Below the pieces are notes generated by a model. It saw only the letters and a list, made by a program, of their open reading frames with translations, ran no database searches and was not told the origin of the DNA. Positions 33,201 through 42,895 of a stretch of 64,000 nucleotides of DNA are shown here, piece after piece (the stretch's first letter is position 1; every line of letters begins with the position of its first letter). The stretch is from Phylloscopus collybita. Taxonomy: Eukaryota; Chordata; Aves; Passeriformes; Phylloscopidae. Location of the stretch: contig JAJNNQ010000075.1 in the NCBI GenBank assembly GCA_027886175.1, forward strand, positions 909,001-973,000, given 5' to 3'. The translations under genes were made by a program, and so were the position numbers.

Positions 33201-36200
33201 AGGTTTAGGTTGGATATTAAGAAAAACTTCTCCACAGAAAGGGTGGTCAGGCACTGGAAGAGGCTGCCCAGGGCAGTGGTGGAGTCACCAGCCCTGCAGG
33301 GATGTGAAAGCTGTGTAGATGTGGCACTTGGGGACATGACTTGGTGGTTCTGGCAGTGCCAGTTTGTGACTGGACTCAATCTTAGAAGACTTTTCCAACT
33401 TTATGATTCCATGTTGCAGGGTAGTTATAGGTGGATTCCATGTTTTCTCAATGTGGTGGCCACCCTTGGCTCACTGAAAACTTCATTCTTCCTGGTCTGA
33501 GGGCTCTAATCCTGCTCTTCCCACAGGGATTCCAAGATTCCCGAGCCCCCAGAAGGTCACAAGTGGAAGGAGGTGCGCTTTGACAACACGGTCACCTGGC
33601 TGGCCTCGTGGACAGAGAACATCCAGAACACCTTGAAGTACATCATGCTGAATCCCAGCTCCAAGCTGAAGGTTAGAATGGTGCCCTTGGTCAGCTGAAA
33701 AAATCTGGGAAAGCCAGGATGTGGAATATCAACAATTTTTTTTTTTTTTTTTTTTTGCTGGCCCTTCTCTTAAAAGTGGACAAACAAAATGAAGGGGGTG
33801 AGAGGGAAAGGACAGATGATTGTGAAGCAGCAAAATTATTCCAAGGAATGGGTTGCTCCAGGCAGAGTCATCCTGGTGCCACGTTGCTCATCTGTGTCCA
33901 GGGAAGGCTGTTGGAAGCCAGACAGGGGCTGAAAGGATCCACAGGGACTAAGAAGATCCATAGGGAGCAGAGCTGGGTTAATTTATATCAGGAAGTGGGG
34001 GGTAGGAAGAGATGGGATTGAACTCTGGGGGAAGAGGAAGGGGATTTAAGGCAATTTCCAAGGGCTCGAGGAAAGTGGGAATGCAGCCCAGGTGGACACA
34101 ACTGAGCAAGTGCTGTGTCAGTCCACACTGGTGTCCAAGGAGCCACCTTTGGCCATGGTTTGACCACTTTGGACCACCTGAAGAAGACCCTTCATCTTCC
34201 TCACCTTGCCAAGCTCTGGCTGGTGGAGAACACCCTGACTTGGCCAGGATCCAGATCCAGCACAGAAACCCTGGATGAGCTGTTTCTTTTCCAGTTTATT
34301 CCCTTTGTGGATTTTCCCCAAGAAAACCAGTGGGGTTTGGGCAGGATTTAGATGCTGGAGGTGTTCCTACAGCAGGACTCGATTGGTAGGGGTGGAATAA
34401 AGATGGGACACTGAATGGAAAATATCCTGGTTTCCCATTCCAGGGGGAGAAGGACTGGGAAAAATACGAGGTAGCTCGGCGCCTGAAGGACGTTGTCCAC
34501 ACAATCCGGGCTCAGTACAGAAAAGACTGGGAATCCACGGAGATAAAGAAGCGGCAAAGAGCAGTGGCCCTCTACTTCATTGATAAGGTATCCACAGCCT
34601 CACCCTGGGTCCCCCATCCACGTGGAAGTTGGGAATTCCCTTCCCAGATCCACCCCACTGCGTGGTTTCTGATGTTTGCTGGTTCTGCCAGCCCCGGGTG
34701 GCTCCCTGTGAGGGATCTGGGGATGATTATGGAATCCTGGAATGGTTTGGTTGGATGGGACCTCCAAGATCCTCTCACTCCAACCCTCTGCTGCCAGCAG
34801 GGACACCACCTACTTGACCAGGTGGCTCCAAGCCCCATCCAACTTGGATTCAAATATTTCCGGAGGTGTGGAAGATGAAAATTGTCCCTAGTGGAAGGTG
34901 TCCCTGCCCATTGCAGGGGGGTGGAAACAACTGATCTTGAAGGTCCCTTCCAACTCCTTCTATGGATCCATAGCTGGGGATGATCCGATCTCCTCTAGTT
35001 CCAATCCACTTCAAGCAACCTGGGAAAGGGGGGCAGGATTTGAGGTGGAATGGCGTGGGATGGGATGACTCCTTATTCCCTTCCAGCTGGCCCTGCGAGC
35101 TGGGAATGAGAAGGAGGAAGGGGAGACTGCGGACACGGTCGGCTGCTGCTCCCTGCGTGTGGAGCACATCCAGCTGCACCGCCAGCTGGACGGGCAGGAG
35201 CACGTGGTGGAGTTCGACTTCCTTGGGAAAGACTCCATCCGCTACTACAACAAAGTGTCGGTGGAGAAGCCGGTGGGTGGGGCAGGAACAGAGGAGGTGC
35301 TTGGTTATCTGGGTTCCCCTCGCTGTTTTATCAGTCCCAAGTTTCCACCCAAAACCCCTTAGCAAGATGTGCTCTAACCCTGGAGAACGGGAGAAATTTT
35401 GGGATAGAACTTCTGAGGTTGTTCTACCCCATGAGCCATGAGGGAGAAGTCCCTGCCTCTTGCACCCCCAGGGTGCTCAGGACTTGAAATGTATCCATTT
35501 GTATTGAATAACCTTCCTTTGCCCATGGGAAAGAAGGTTTTAATGGTGTTTGTGGAGAAACTGGAATGTTGGAGATGGGAAAGATGGTGGGGGGAACACC
35601 CAGTGGCACCTTGAAGTCGAGAAGGTTGGTGGGATGTGCCAACATGAGGATGAATCAGAGTCCATCTGGAGGAGGAGAGAGATGAGGGAGATGTCTGGGA
35701 GCAGTTCGTTCCTTGGCCCTGACTAGGGCTGTCCTTTCCCCCTCTCCAGGTGTTCAAGAACCTGCAGCTGTTCATGAAGAGCAAGGACCCCACCGATGAT
35801 CTCTTTGACCAGCTCACTGTGAGTTGTCACCTCGAAGCTTTTCAAACAGTACTGGTGGCCCTGAAGGAGGAGAAGCCAAACCATGACACCCTTGGCCACC
35901 TTTGGTAGCTATTCCTTCACCTGGTTTTAACTCTCTGCTCTCCAGAGGTGCCACTGTCACTGTTGGAACACCCTGTGAGGTTTTCCAGCCTCTTTCTGCA
36001 CTAGGACATCTCTGCTTCCCTGTGTCCCTGCTGAGGAGCTGGATTCCTGCTCCTTCCCTCCTCCAATTCACTCACTTGGGCTTTTTTTTTTTAGCCTGGA
36101 AAGGTCTGCCCACGTTTTTGGGAATTACTGGAGGTACCAGACCTCAGGTTTTTGATGCTTTTGCACCTCATTCAGGTTCCACAGAAGTGGGAGAGGTTGC

Positions 36201-39200
36201 TGGAGGGATGTACTGCCTTCCCTCCTGTAAAAACCTCCTCCCTCATCTTCCTCAGGATGGGATATGGGATCAATGAGCAGCTCCCTGTTCTCTGTAGAAC
36301 AGGGGTTTGATATTTGATGTGAGATCAGGAATTTGGAAAAGACCTCCAAGCTCATCAAATCCAAGCATCAACCCAGCACTGCCAGGTCCACTACTAAACC
36401 ACATCCCCAAGGGCCAGTGTGTGTCCTCTTGGACACAGATGGGTAGAAATTGTTGACTTCCAGAGAGATTTTTTTTTTTTTGGTGGATTTAGGTGGAATT
36501 TTAGGCCAGATTTGGGTAGATGATGACCTGACCCCACAAGTAGGTCTGCAAGCTGCAGGACTTAATTTTTGATTATTGCCTAATTTTGGTTGCTTAGGCA
36601 GAAGATGGTCTAAAAAGAGATTTGTCCTGGCTTCTGCTTGTTCTAGTCCTTCATGGAGTCGTGGAATGGTTTGGGTAGGAAGGGACCTTAAAGACTGTCA
36701 AATTCCAAATCCCTGCCATGGGCAGGGACACCTTCCACTATCCCAGGTTGCTCCAAGCTCCATCCAACCTGGCCTTGAACAATTCCAGGGATGGAGCAGC
36801 CCCAGCTTCTCTGTGGGAATTCCGTGCCAGGGCCTCACCAGCCTCACAGGGAAGAATCCCTCCCCAATATCCCATCAAACCCTTTGTTAGTTTGAAGCCA
36901 TTCCTCCTTTTCTTGCCAGTAGAGCTCCTGCTGTGAGTTTCCCCAAGCTTTTCCCTGTTTTCCCTCCTCCAGACAACCTTCCTGAACAAACACCTCCAGC
37001 ACCTCATGGACGGTTTGACGGCCAAAGTCTTCAGGACCTACAACGCCTCCATCACCCTGCAGGAGCAGCTCAAGGCCCTCACCAACCGTGAGTTCCAGTG
37101 GCTGTGGTGGGACCAAAGGGCTCGGGAATGTCCACCCATTGCCTTGGGATCCCTAAAACTGTCCGTGACCCACCTGGGCAGGTGGTGCTCCATGTAGTGG
37201 GGTGGGAGTAACATATGGGGGTGAACAGCAAGCTGGGGATGTTAGCAAGTGAGAAGTGGTGAACTCAGGGATACTCTGGCTTAACTGATGGCCAGGATGG
37301 AAACATTTTTCCTTTTCCTTGTGTTGCTGGTTGGTTGCACTCTTTCTGCCTCCTCGGGTGCCTGAGGGATGAGTCACAGCATCAGATTGTGATGCTCAGT
37401 TGTCCTTTTCCCCCAATTCCCACAACCATTATTGCTCTGCCTGGAGAGAGAGAATGCGAATGGCAACTTGTTTGCCTTTCCTTCTGCTGCGTTCCCTGCT
37501 TTTCCCAGCTCTGGGAAGGGAGCCTGAGTGATGTTTTCATTTCTTTCCAGCTGAAGACAACGTTGCAGGGAAGCTCCTGTCCTACAACCGAGCCAACCGA
37601 GCCGTGGCCATCCTGTGCAATCACCAGAGGTCTATACCAAAGACCTTTGCCAGGTCCATGCAGGTCCTCCAGGAAAAGGTGAGATGGACCCAGCTGAGAG
37701 ATCCCTGACCCAATCTGGCCTCTGAATTTATTTTTGGGCTGGGGTGATGTCTGAAGGAATCACCTTGGCCAAGAGCATCGGGAAATGTCCTGGGAATGGT
37801 GGATTGCAACCCAGGGGGTGGAGAGGAATGTGGTGAGCTCAAATGCTGGAGGAAGCTCACTTGGTAGAGAATTTGGGTGAGTTTTGATGAGTTTGGGGCA
37901 TTTTTCTTCACTCTCTCTCATCAAACCAAGCTTGGGGGCCTTTTGTGATGGCAGCTTTGGCCCGACAGTTGGATCAAGATCAGGGAAATTGGTTTTCCTG
38001 TCTTTTTTTGCAGTAGGAGCAGCTTGAAAATACCTTAAATTACCACTTTTAGTAGTCCTCAGGCTTTGCTCACACCCTGCTGAGGCACTGGGACTTTTCT
38101 GAGGGCTCTGGTACTGTCACAAGTCCCTCAGTCTCAGGCAGGTGCAGAAGATGAACAGATTTAGGAGCTCCAAGTGTTTGTGGTGTCTGGGCTGGCAGGA
38201 TATTTTAGAAGACGCTAAAAAAATGCATGAGCCCAGAAAATGCTGCAGGGACAAATTGGGAAGTAGGGTTGGTAAGAAGCTGAGGAATGGTGTGTGTGAA
38301 GGAAAAGAAGGAGGAAGCTGAAACCTTCAGGGAGGTAGGAGGTGTTGTCTGACTTTTTCACCTTCACAGATCGATGCCAAGAAGAAACAAGTGGAGGAAG
38401 CCCAGGAAGAAGTGAAAAAAGCTGAAGATGAGTTTAAAGACACAGAAGATGCCAAAGCAGAAGCGTGAGTGGCTTCTCCTTGGAATCCTCTCTTGCAGGG
38501 GGATCCAGAGGCTCTGTGGCTGGGGGCTGATGCATCCCAACGCTGCATCAGAACAGAAATGCCCATGTTTGGGATTGGGTCCTTCTTGTCCCATGAAAGT
38601 TTGGAAGGTGGTTAAGGTCTTGTGGATGGTTCCCTTCAGGGACACCTCCCACTCTCCCAGGTTGCTCCAGGCTCTGTCCAAACCTGGCTTTGGACGCTTC
38701 CAGGGATGGGGCAGCCACAGCTTCTTTGGACAGCCCATTCCAGGATGCTGGATTTTGTTCGCCCACCTTTGGTGGTGGAAGTTACATTTTTTTTTTTTAA
38801 TTGTTAGTTTTTAATATTAAAAAAAGGCATCTTACCAGATCCAAACCCTTAAGAAATGGGTTGGTGCTGAATGGCACCTTTGACTCTGCCATTCCAGAGA
38901 ATTTCTGGGCTTTGGGGACATTCTGTGTTGTTCCTTCTCTGCCCTCAGCAATGTGGAGAAGAAGAAGAAGCTGTTGAAGAGGTTGGAGGAGCAATTGGCC
39001 AGGCTGAACGTCCAGGCCACGGACAAGGAGGAGAACAAGCAAATAGCTCTGGGCACATCCAAGCTGAATTACCTGGATCCCAGGATTACTGTGGCTTGGT
39101 AAGTCTTGGGTGTGAAATCATGGAATGGTTTGGGTGGGAAAGGACCTCAAAATTTGTGGTGCTCAATGGGCAGGGACACCTTCCAGGGTTCCAGGTTGCT

Positions 39201-39405
39201 CCAAGCCCCATCCAACCTGGCCTTGGAGACTTGCAGAGATGCAGTGGAGTGGGCACTGCTGGATAACCGGGTCCCCACTTGGTGTCTTGTGGTCTTGCAC
39301 AGGTGCAAGAAATTCGGGATTCCCATCGAGAGGATCTACAACAAGACCCAGAGGGAGAAGTTTGCCTGGGCCATCGACATGGCTGGAAAGGATTTTGAAT
39401 TCTGA
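21219..39405 (+). CDS. TOP1MT: DNA topoisomerase I, mitochondrial-type paralogue, with long charged N-terminal extension
   Basis: Type IB topoisomerases nick one DNA strand through a tyrosine 3'-phosphate and relax supercoils. Twenty coding exons join in phase to 1063 residues; mammalian TOP1MT has about 600. The core starts near residue 503 and is nearer TOP1MT than TOP1 ([27 protein letters not shown]). Catalytic residues are present: Arg about 786 (LALR), Lys 830 (LGKD), Arg 888 (VFRTYN), His 930 (CNHQR), Tyr 1021 (LNYLD). The N-terminal 500 residues are Lys/Glu-rich with six 17-residue repeats, joined to the core by KWKWW as in nuclear TOP1. Exons 8-20 are secure; exons 1-6 are my reconstruction from splice sites and phase. 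No mitochondrial presequence is apparent. Downstream is the poly(A) signal at 39534. Confidence 0.95.
21499..21571 (+). CDS. TOP1MT: TOP1MT coding exon 2 (basic stretch)
   Basis: Encodes [20 protein letters not shown] and four more residues. The acceptor is TTATCCCAG and the donor GTACCA. Two basic clusters about ten residues apart look like a bipartite nuclear localisation signal. Confidence 0.6.
21685..21764 (+). CDS. TOP1MT: TOP1MT coding exon 3 (basic stretch)
   Basis: Encodes [20 protein letters not shown] and QENIIS, leaving phase 2; donor GTCAGT. An alternative acceptor at 21700 would give a different frame, but this reading has the better pyrimidine tract and fits exon 4. Confidence 0.5.
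21935..22195 (+). mobile_element. CR1 LINE 3' fragment
   Basis: Sense copy ending 37 bases before proposed TOP1MT exon 4. Confidence 0.9.
22232..22298 (+). CDS. TOP1MT: TOP1MT coding exon 4 (proposed)
   Basis: Encodes [20 protein letters not shown] and IQ. It has a pyrimidine-rich acceptor ending TTTCTGTCCAAG and a GTGGAG donor. It enters in phase 2 and leaves in phase 0, as needed between exons 3 and 5. No homology known to me supports it. Confidence 0.4.
22585..22795. repeat. Inverted duplication, right arm
   Basis: Reverse-complement partner of 19307-19515. The 3.1 kb between the arms holds TOP1MT coding exons 1-4. Confidence 0.8.
22640..22752 (+). mobile_element. CR1 3' end fragment inside the inverted duplication
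   Basis: Sense partner of 19338-19455. Confidence 0.85.
23405..23965. repeat. 120-bp minisatellite, about 4.6 copies, in TOP1MT intron 4
   Basis: The word CATTTTCCCTATATTTT recurs near 23471, 23587, 23709 and 23829, with a decayed copy near 23951, giving a period of 116-122 bases. Each unit also has TTTTCCCAGGATTTTTAGTG and GAGCTCATTTTCTTTTAG-like blocks, so every unit carries splice-acceptor-like sequence. Confidence 0.9.
24399..24457 (+). CDS. TOP1MT: TOP1MT coding exon 5 (proposed)
   Basis: Encodes [19 protein letters not shown], leaving phase 2. Acceptor ATTTTCCAG and donor GTAAGT are both strong. It follows the 120-bp minisatellite of this intron. Confidence 0.5.
25630..25835 (-). mobile_element. 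CR1 LINE fragment, older subfamily
   Basis: Diverged antisense copy with the CCAGGGATGGTGACCCCACC word. Confidence 0.75.
26501..26573 (+). CDS. TOP1MT: TOP1MT coding exon 6 (proposed)
   Basis: Encodes [20 protein letters not shown] and NGIG. It enters in phase 2 and leaves in phase 0, exactly as exons 5 and 7 require. Acceptor GTCATTGTAG, donor GTAGGA. Only 123 bases separate it from the giant exon 7. Confidence 0.5.
26697..27811 (+). CDS. TOP1MT: TOP1MT coding exon 7 (1.1-kb Lys/Glu-rich exon with tandem repeat)
   Basis: An unusually long internal exon (1115 bases, about 371 codons). The acceptor is TGCTTCCCACAG. The donor GTAAAT splits the last tryptophan codon, so the frame does not stop here but joins exon 8 as KWKWWEEEKK. 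It starts VPSEGVAGG, then carries the 17-residue repeats (residues about 182-283), then long Glu/Lys/Gly-rich sequence to the end. The plus strand is strongly purine-rich. The KWKW end and phase make membership in TOP1MT firm. Confidence 0.88.
26847..27188 (+). repeat. Coding minisatellite: 51-bp unit, six full copies plus a partial seventh
   Basis: Each unit encodes a version of [17 protein letters not shown]. Units start at 26847, 26898, 26949, 27000, 27051, 27102 and 27153; the last decays after KRKRGK. No unit breaks frame, and most changes keep charge. Each unit has a KRKR-type basic cluster followed by an acidic/amide stretch. Confidence 0.92.
28810..29034. repeat. A/T minisatellite followed by (CTGTTTTCTTTT)n
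   Basis: From 28810 to about 28948 a TTTTAAATTTTATTTTATTATT-like unit repeats. It runs straight into seven copies of a 12-base CTGTTTTCTTTT unit to about 29032, all in TOP1MT intron 7. Confidence 0.9.
29229..29285. repeat. Poly(T) tract with sparse C
   Basis: Three runs of T separated by single C bases, in TOP1MT intron 7. Confidence 0.9.
29638..29800 (+). mobile_element. CR1 LINE 3' fragment
   Basis: Short sense copy about 220 bases before TOP1MT exon 8. Confidence 0.85.
30019..30134 (+). CDS. TOP1MT: TOP1MT coding exon 8 (linker-core junction)
   Basis: Encodes [20 protein letters not shown] then [17 protein letters not shown]. This is the first core block shared by all type IB topoisomerases. 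Acceptor GTTCCAG, donor GTACAG, leaving phase 1. Confidence 0.95.
30520..30620. repeat. 21-bp minisatellite in TOP1MT intron 8
   Basis: Nearly five copies of a CTTTCCCGCCATTCCCACTG-plus-G unit, with few differences between copies, so probably recent or still changing in length. Confidence 0.92.
31361..31457 (+). mobile_element. CR1 LINE fragment abutting TOP1MT exon 9
   Basis: From CTGCCCAGAGAAGCTGTGGC to GGAAGGTGTTCCTGCC; twelve bases later the exon 9 acceptor is complete. Confidence 0.88.
31469..31590 (+). CDS. TOP1MT: TOP1MT coding exon 9
   Basis: Encodes [20 protein letters not shown] then [20 protein letters not shown]. The acceptor directly follows a CR1 fragment (31361-31457). Donor GTATCT, phase 0. 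Confidence 0.95.
32107..32229 (+). CDS. TOP1MT: TOP1MT coding exon 10
   Basis: Encodes [20 protein letters not shown] then [21 protein letters not shown], 41 codons, phase 0 at both ends. The IHKYFVDK stretch separates TOP1MT from nuclear TOP1. Confidence 0.95.
32470..32532 (+). mobile_element. CR1 3' tip
   Basis: Only the last ~60 bases, ending CCAATCCAAACCATTCTGAT, about 50 bases before TOP1MT exon 11. Confidence 0.75.
32580..32767 (+). CDS. TOP1MT: TOP1MT coding exon 11
   Basis: Encodes [20 protein letters not shown] and continues through [20 protein letters not shown] to VIINCS. This is the FRGRG/HPKMG block of the core. Acceptor TGGCTTCAG, donor GTGGGT, leaving phase 2. Confidence 0.95.
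33035..33412 (+). mobile_element. CR1 LINE 3' fragment, second subfamily
   Basis: Sense copy with TCAGCCTGGAGAAAAGGAGG and GGCTGCCCAGGGCAGTGG words. Confidence 0.9.
33527..33671 (+). CDS. TOP1MT: TOP1MT coding exon 12
   Basis: Encodes [20 protein letters not shown], then [20 protein letters not shown] and LNPSSKLK. Acceptor TTCCCACAG, donor GTTAGA. Confidence 0.95.
34444..34587 (+). CDS. TOP1MT: TOP1MT coding exon 13
   Basis: Encodes [20 protein letters not shown], then [20 protein letters not shown] and VALYFIDK. Forty-eight codons, phase 0 at both ends. Confidence 0.95.
34728..34972. mobile_element. CR1 fold-back: antisense tail joined to sense tail
   Basis: Antisense to about 34882, then sense from CCTAGTGGAAGGTGTCCC to about 34972, in TOP1MT intron 13. 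Confidence 0.8.
35087..35272 (+). CDS. TOP1MT: TOP1MT coding exon 14 (two catalytic residues)
   Basis: Encodes [20 protein letters not shown] through [20 protein letters not shown] and KP. It contains the residues matching Arg488 and Lys532 of human TOP1. Sixty-two codons, donor GTGGGT. Confidence 0.96.
35750..35818 (+). CDS. TOP1MT: TOP1MT coding exon 15
   Basis: Encodes [20 protein letters not shown] then QLT, 23 codons. Acceptor CCTCTCCAG, donor GTGAGT. Confidence 0.95.
36655..36935 (-). mobile_element. CR1 LINE 3' fragment
   Basis: Antisense copy ending about 40 bases before TOP1MT exon 16. Confidence 0.9.
36973..37087 (+). CDS. TOP1MT: TOP1MT coding exon 16 (catalytic Arg)
   Basis: Encodes [20 protein letters not shown], then [18 protein letters not shown]. 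The Arg of VFRTYNAS matches catalytic Arg590 of human TOP1. Leaves phase 1. Confidence 0.95.
37551..37678 (+). CDS. TOP1MT: TOP1MT coding exon 17 (catalytic His)
   Basis: Encodes [20 protein letters not shown], then [20 protein letters not shown] and EK. The His of CNHQR matches His632 of human TOP1. Acceptor TTTCTTTCCAG, donor GTGAGA. Confidence 0.95.
38370..38464 (+). CDS. TOP1MT: TOP1MT coding exon 18 (linker coiled coil)
   Basis: Encodes [20 protein letters not shown] then [11 protein letters not shown], the antiparallel coiled-coil linker between core and C-terminal domain. Donor GTGAGT, leaving phase 2. Confidence 0.93.
38625..38750 (-). mobile_element. CR1 LINE fragment lacking its 3' tip
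   Basis: Antisense; the last ~60 bases of the element are missing. Confidence 0.8.
38949..39098 (+). CDS. TOP1MT: TOP1MT coding exon 19 (active-site tyrosine)
   Basis: Encodes [20 protein letters not shown], then [20 protein letters not shown] and YLDPRITVA. The tyrosine codon TAC at 39070-39072 is the nucleophile that links to DNA. The donor GTAAGT splits the tryptophan codon. Confidence 0.96.
39117..39245 (-). mobile_element. CR1 3' end in the last TOP1MT intron
   Basis: Fills more than half of the 204-base intron between exons 19 and 20. Confidence 0.88.
39303..39405 (+). CDS. TOP1MT: TOP1MT coding exon 20 (C-terminus and stop)
   Basis: Encodes [20 protein letters not shown], then [13 protein letters not shown] and TGA at 39403-39405. 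The [12 protein letters not shown] end is typical for the family. Confidence 0.96.
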
Positions 39406-39533
39406 GCTGGTGCCTTCCATGTTAAGTCCCAAATCCTGCTCGTCTGCTGCTGTTGGGAAACTTTTTTTCTTTTCTTTGCTGCTGCTGGGGTCTGAGGGTT
39501 GTCTGAGTTTGGTGCCATTTTTTTGTATGGAAA

Positions 39534-39539
39534 AATAAA
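39534..39539 (+). terminator. TOP1MT poly(A) signal
   Basis: AATAAA 129 bases after the stop codon, giving a short 3' UTR. Confidence 0.8.
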
Positions 39540-40749
39540 CACCTGGATTTCCAATTGAAACAGGTATTGCTGATTGGGATTTGGGACTTTGGGAACTCTT
39601 AATTCCTCCTCAGAGTTGCCAAGTACTTGGGTTTGTTTTTTTTTTTTTTCTTTTTCTTTCTTCCTCTGGAGTCTTGGAAGGAGGCTAAATAAGAGCCTTG
39701 ATTGTGCTGGTCAATGAGATCAGGTCTAATCCTGTCTCCTTGGGGTAGTGGAGCTGTGCTGCCCTTTCCAGACTGAATGGGATGGATGGGGAAAGACGAG
39801 GTGATAACAGCAGGAAAACAGGGAACTGCAATATAAACCCCAGGACTGGTTTAGGGATGCACTGGGGGAAAAGGAAAAATCTCAGGGTTTTACATTTCGG
39901 GGGGATTTTGTGCCCTTTCACCTCCAGGAGGGGAGAAAGTTGTGCAAATTGCTGGGATATTAAATGGAAAAAACATGGGAGGGAATTTGTGTCCTGTCAG
40001 GAGCAGGTAGAAGGGAAGATGTTGGATTTAAAAGCAGTTTCACATTGCAGGGGGGTAAAAAATTAACCTTGTCCTCTCCCAGGCAAAAACATAACCACAT
40101 GGGGGTGCTTAAAATACACTTTGTTCACGGCCATCTCACTTGAGGCCCTGTTTATTTCCTTACTTTCTTCACTTGGCTCTGGCTCAGCTCCTGCATCCAG
40201 AGCAGGAACTGAACTGTCCAGGCAGAGGTTTAGGAAATGGGGAATTCCCTAGCAAACAGGATAATGCTGGGCCAGGCTCTGTCGGGTGTGTGGTGGGGAG
40301 TGGGACCAGTATTCCTGGAGCTGCTCCTGTGTTGGGCTGACACCTTTGGCATCATCCTTTCCAGCTGGGAATGGAGCAGGGATCAACAGCATAAACTGGT
40401 TGTCTTCTACATAAACTTTGCTGCTAAACTGGCTGCTTTCCACATCCCCCCCAAAGGCAGTACCAGCACATTCCTGGCAGAATTCCCACATCCCAGGTGT
40501 GAGCAAACTGTTGCATTGGCAGCAAAGCCTTCTGGCACCTCGGGGCTGATGTCCAGGGCTCTGCATTCCAAAGCTCCTGGTGCTTCTCATGTTTTGTTTC
40601 CACTCCTTCTGGTGTTGAAATTGTTGCTGTTTTGGTTGGAAGTCGAGGTCTTGGAATGCATTTCATTAAAACTGGGAGTGATTTTTTTTTTTTTTTTTTT
40701 CTCCTGAGAATCCGTGACTGGAGGCCTTTTGCAACTCATTCCGTGTGGG

Positions 40750-40892
40750 GTTCTGGGTGTTCCCTCCCCTGGAAGTGTCCAAAGCCAGGTTCGATGAGGC
40801 GGTGGAACAACCTGGGATTTTGGAAGGTGTCCCTGCCCAGGGCAGGAGCTTTTAAGGTTCCTTGCAACCCAAACCATTCTGGAATTCTACAA
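40750..40892 (+). mobile_element. CR1 LINE 3' fragment
   Basis: Sense copy ending CAACCCAAACCATTCTGGAA. Confidence 0.88.
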
Positions 40893-41209
40893 AATAAAGG
40901 AGTAATTCCAGAAAGGCTAGGTTGATGCTGTCCCAGGTGGTCCTGTCCATCCTTAGCCTGTTTTTCCTGGAGTCCTCCAAGTGTTTCTGGCAATAATTCC
41001 GTAGACATTTCCTATGGCCTAATGCCCAGGAGCTTTTCCTACTGCTCAGAGCCCTGGTCCTGTCCCAGAGAGGAGGATTCCTCTCCACACCACTCATTTG
41101 GAGTTATTTGGTGGCTCCAAGCCAAGCTGATGTGCTCAGATGACCCCTCCTCACTTTGCCCCTTCCAGGCATGGTTTCAGCTCCCTTTTCCCAATGTTTT
41201 TCTAAAGTC

Positions 41210-41335
41210 TTCATCCCTGGAAGTGCTCAAAAAAAAAAAACAACTCTAGAAATGGCACTTGAGGATACGATTTAATGGTGAATATGGCAGTTGGGCTTGA
41301 TCATCCTCAATGTCTTTTCCAACTTTCTGTGATGT
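41210..41335 (+). mobile_element. CR1 LINE fragment, older subfamily
   Basis: Sense, interrupted by an A run at 41230. Confidence 0.7.
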
Positions 41336-41659
41336 TGTAGGCAGAGGAGAAAACCTGTGTTTGAGGCCTTTTGGAACCCAAGATCATGACAGCATTTGGT
41401 GAAATTCAAAAGTTTAGCATTCTTCCATTGTGATGACTTCCTCTTTTTTTATTTAAAAAAGGGAAGCTGTGGTTTGTGACAGAACCAGAAATGACACTTT
41501 CCCCTGTGACTTCTTGGTTGCCTAATTTGCTTTTCATAAAAGCCTTTTCTTTCACTGTGGGAGGGAGGAGACCTTACCCAAAATCTACCAGGGACGACAT
41601 TGACTGCTCAGGCTGGTACTGGAGCTTAGGGCTGTTCTAGGTACATAATGGAGCTTTAA

Positions 41660-41815
41660 TAAACAAAAAACCAAAATTAACAAGAACCAAAAAAAAACCC
41701 CAAAAAAACCCACCAAAACCCACCCCCCCCAAAACCAATTAAAAAATCCCAACAACAACAAAAAACCCCAAAAAACCAACCAAACAAAAAAACCCCAAAA
41801 CCCAAACAAATGAAA
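41660..41815. repeat. A/C-rich low-complexity tract
   Basis: Runs of AAAACCCC-like and AACAACAAC sequence without a fixed period. Similar patches occur near 14245-14330 and 60370-60560. Confidence 0.85.
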
Positions 41816-42406
41816 AAAATCCTCCTAAAAACCTTGTGAGGGTTGAGAAGTTTGTACCCTTCCTGCAGCCTGGGCATGCTGATGGCCCTGGGCAGTGTTG
41901 ATAGAAGAGCTTTTGGAGAAGATAAATTTAGGGGTGGGAGGAGGTGGTGAGGAGTTCCTCTTGTCTTGCTTTGGTATCTGCTGCCCTTCCCCAGGCTTTT
42001 CCCAGAAATCCAGGGTTGGAAGGATCGCTGGAGGGCTCAAGTTCAACCTTCTCCTCAGAGGAGGGTCAGCTCTGGCTGGGTTGTTCAGGTTTTTCTCAAA
42101 CTTAATTTCAGTGCTTTCCATGGAGGGAGATTCCTCCACCACCTCTCAGGGCCACTGTTTTGGAAATGGATCACTGCCCTGGCAAAGCTTTTCCTTCCCT
42201 AAGTCTGGTTGGCCTTTCCCCTGATGCATCTTGGAAGCAGCTGCTTGTCCTTTGTGCAGAGCCAGAGCCAGGTTCTCCTTGGAGATCGGCTCCACAATTG
42301 TCCCTGTTAAAGGCAGCAACTCCATCTCCCCTCAGCTCTGTTCCCTGTCCTGTTCCATGGGATCATTTAGCCCCAAATTCTGGGACTTAGAACTTAAAAT
42401 CAAAGA

Positions 42407-42895
42407 ATCATGGAATAGCTTGGGTTGGAAAAAAACTTAAAGATGTTGGAATTTAACCTCCTGCCATGGGCAGGGACACCTTCTGCTATCCCAGGTTGTT
42501 CCAACCTGGCCTTGGACACTTCCAGGGATGGGGCAGCCACAGCTTCTCTGAGCAACCTGTGCCAGGGCTTCACCACTCTCACAGAGAAGAATTCCTTCCC
42601 AATATCCCAACTATCCCTGCCCTCTGGCAGTGGGAAGCCATTCCCTGTGTCCTGATCCTCCATCCCTTGTCCCAAGTCCCTCTCCAGCTCTCCTGGAGCC
42701 CCTTTAGGCACTGGAAGGAGCTTCGAGGTCTCCCTGGAGCCTTCTCCAGGCTGGATATTCCCAGCTCTCCCAGCCTGGTTCCAGAGCAGAGGGGCTCCAG
42801 CCCTTGGAGCATCTCCAGGGCCTCCTCTGGACTTGCTCCAGCAGCTCCTCATCCTTGTGCTGATGATCCTAGAGTTGGATTCAGTGCTTCAGCTC
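42407..42895 (-). mobile_element. CR1 LINE 3' fragment
   Basis: Well-preserved antisense copy between TOP1MT and the minus-strand gene. Confidence 0.92.
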
